A stretch of 64,000 nt of DNA, taken from assembly GCA_964429695.1 (NCBI GenBank), contig CAYSCS010000044.1, positions 18,271-82,270 on the forward strand, read 5' to 3'. This document shows, one piece after another, positions 63,995 to 64,000 of the stretch. Origin of the DNA: CAYSCS01 sp964429695. GTDB taxonomy: Bacteria; Acidobacteriota; Aminicenantia; Aminicenantales; Aminicenantaceae. Under the pieces are notes generated by a model. The model saw only the letters and a program-made list of their open reading frames with translations, was not told the DNA's origin and did no database searches. Numbering within the stretch: position 1 is the first letter of the stretch; each line of letters starts with the position of its first letter. The position numbers and the translations under genes are program-made.

Positions 63995-64000
63995 GCCCGT

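Larger units (their letters stand above)
63566..64000. other. Leader of the second TonB receptor gene and end of an off-window gene
   Basis: No ORF of note. On the minus strand the region holds, in order of transcription, two terminator hairpins with T-runs, a third weaker one and a TTGACA box about 200 bp before the receptor ATG. The terminators probably end transcription of a gene that lies to the right of the window. Confidence 0.5.

Noticed and set aside
1..64000. CRISPR arrays, insertion sequences, integrase or attachment sites
   Set aside because: No regularly spaced repeats, transposase or integrase frames, or paired att-like repeats were found in the window.

Overview
The window looks like part of the chromosome of a strict anaerobe. 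It joins a bacterial-type CODH/acetyl-CoA synthase operon and a corrinoid methyltransferase network to a complete pyrrolysine (Pyl) cassette, next to a large peptide-degradation island. The two Oar-like TonB-dependent receptors with N-terminal carboxypeptidase-regulatory domains, the many secreted peptidases and the AT-rich spacers suggest an Acidobacteriota/Aminicenantota-like lineage. That placement is an inference; no rRNA or other marker gene is present.

Layout. 1-3.1 kb holds a TonB receptor (-). 3.7-7.8 kb (+) holds a small ORF, a class A beta-lactamase-like protein, a SAM methyltransferase, a frameshifted remnant of a class III aminotransferase and two SDRs. 7.9-24.7 kb (-) is the one-carbon block: homocysteine methyltransferase, corrinoid activase (RACo type), acsC, acsD, cooC, acsB, cooS, a core MetE-like methionine synthase, a second CooC, a 3-hydroxyacyl-CoA dehydrogenase-like protein, a CaiB-type CoA-transferase, a second activase and a corrinoid protein. 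24.8-31.2 kb (+) starts with a PocR/AraC regulator, then two MtaA/MtbA-like (UroD family) methyltransferases, an ornithine-racemase-like protein and a second corrinoid protein, with a DUF3786 gene on the other strand.

34.4-41.0 kb (-) is the Pyl cassette: pylSc, a corrinoid protein, pylB, pylC, pylD, pylT, pylSn and mtbB. PylRS is split into two proteins. The dimethylamine methyltransferase gene mtbB carries one in-frame UAG. The pylD stop codon lies inside the anticodon loop of pylT. 41.5-44.5 kb holds two convergent MttB-superfamily methyltransferases with no amber codon. 44.5-60.5 kb (-) is a peptide-use island: APC permease, two P1 peptidases, C69, M28, a YfcC-type transporter, M20, C45, CocE-like and M14 enzymes. 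A second M14 enzyme lies at 31.6-34.2 kb, and a second TonB receptor closes the island at 60.9-63.6 kb.

Reading as a system (inference): methyl groups from dimethylamine and probably from quaternary amines are moved by MtbB/MttB-type enzymes onto three small corrinoid proteins. These are reactivated by two ferredoxin-ASKHA activases and unloaded by two UroD-type methyltransferases. The final acceptor is unknown. CoFeSP/acetyl-CoA synthase or homocysteine are the obvious candidates, because both the acs operon and two methionine-forming enzymes are encoded alongside.
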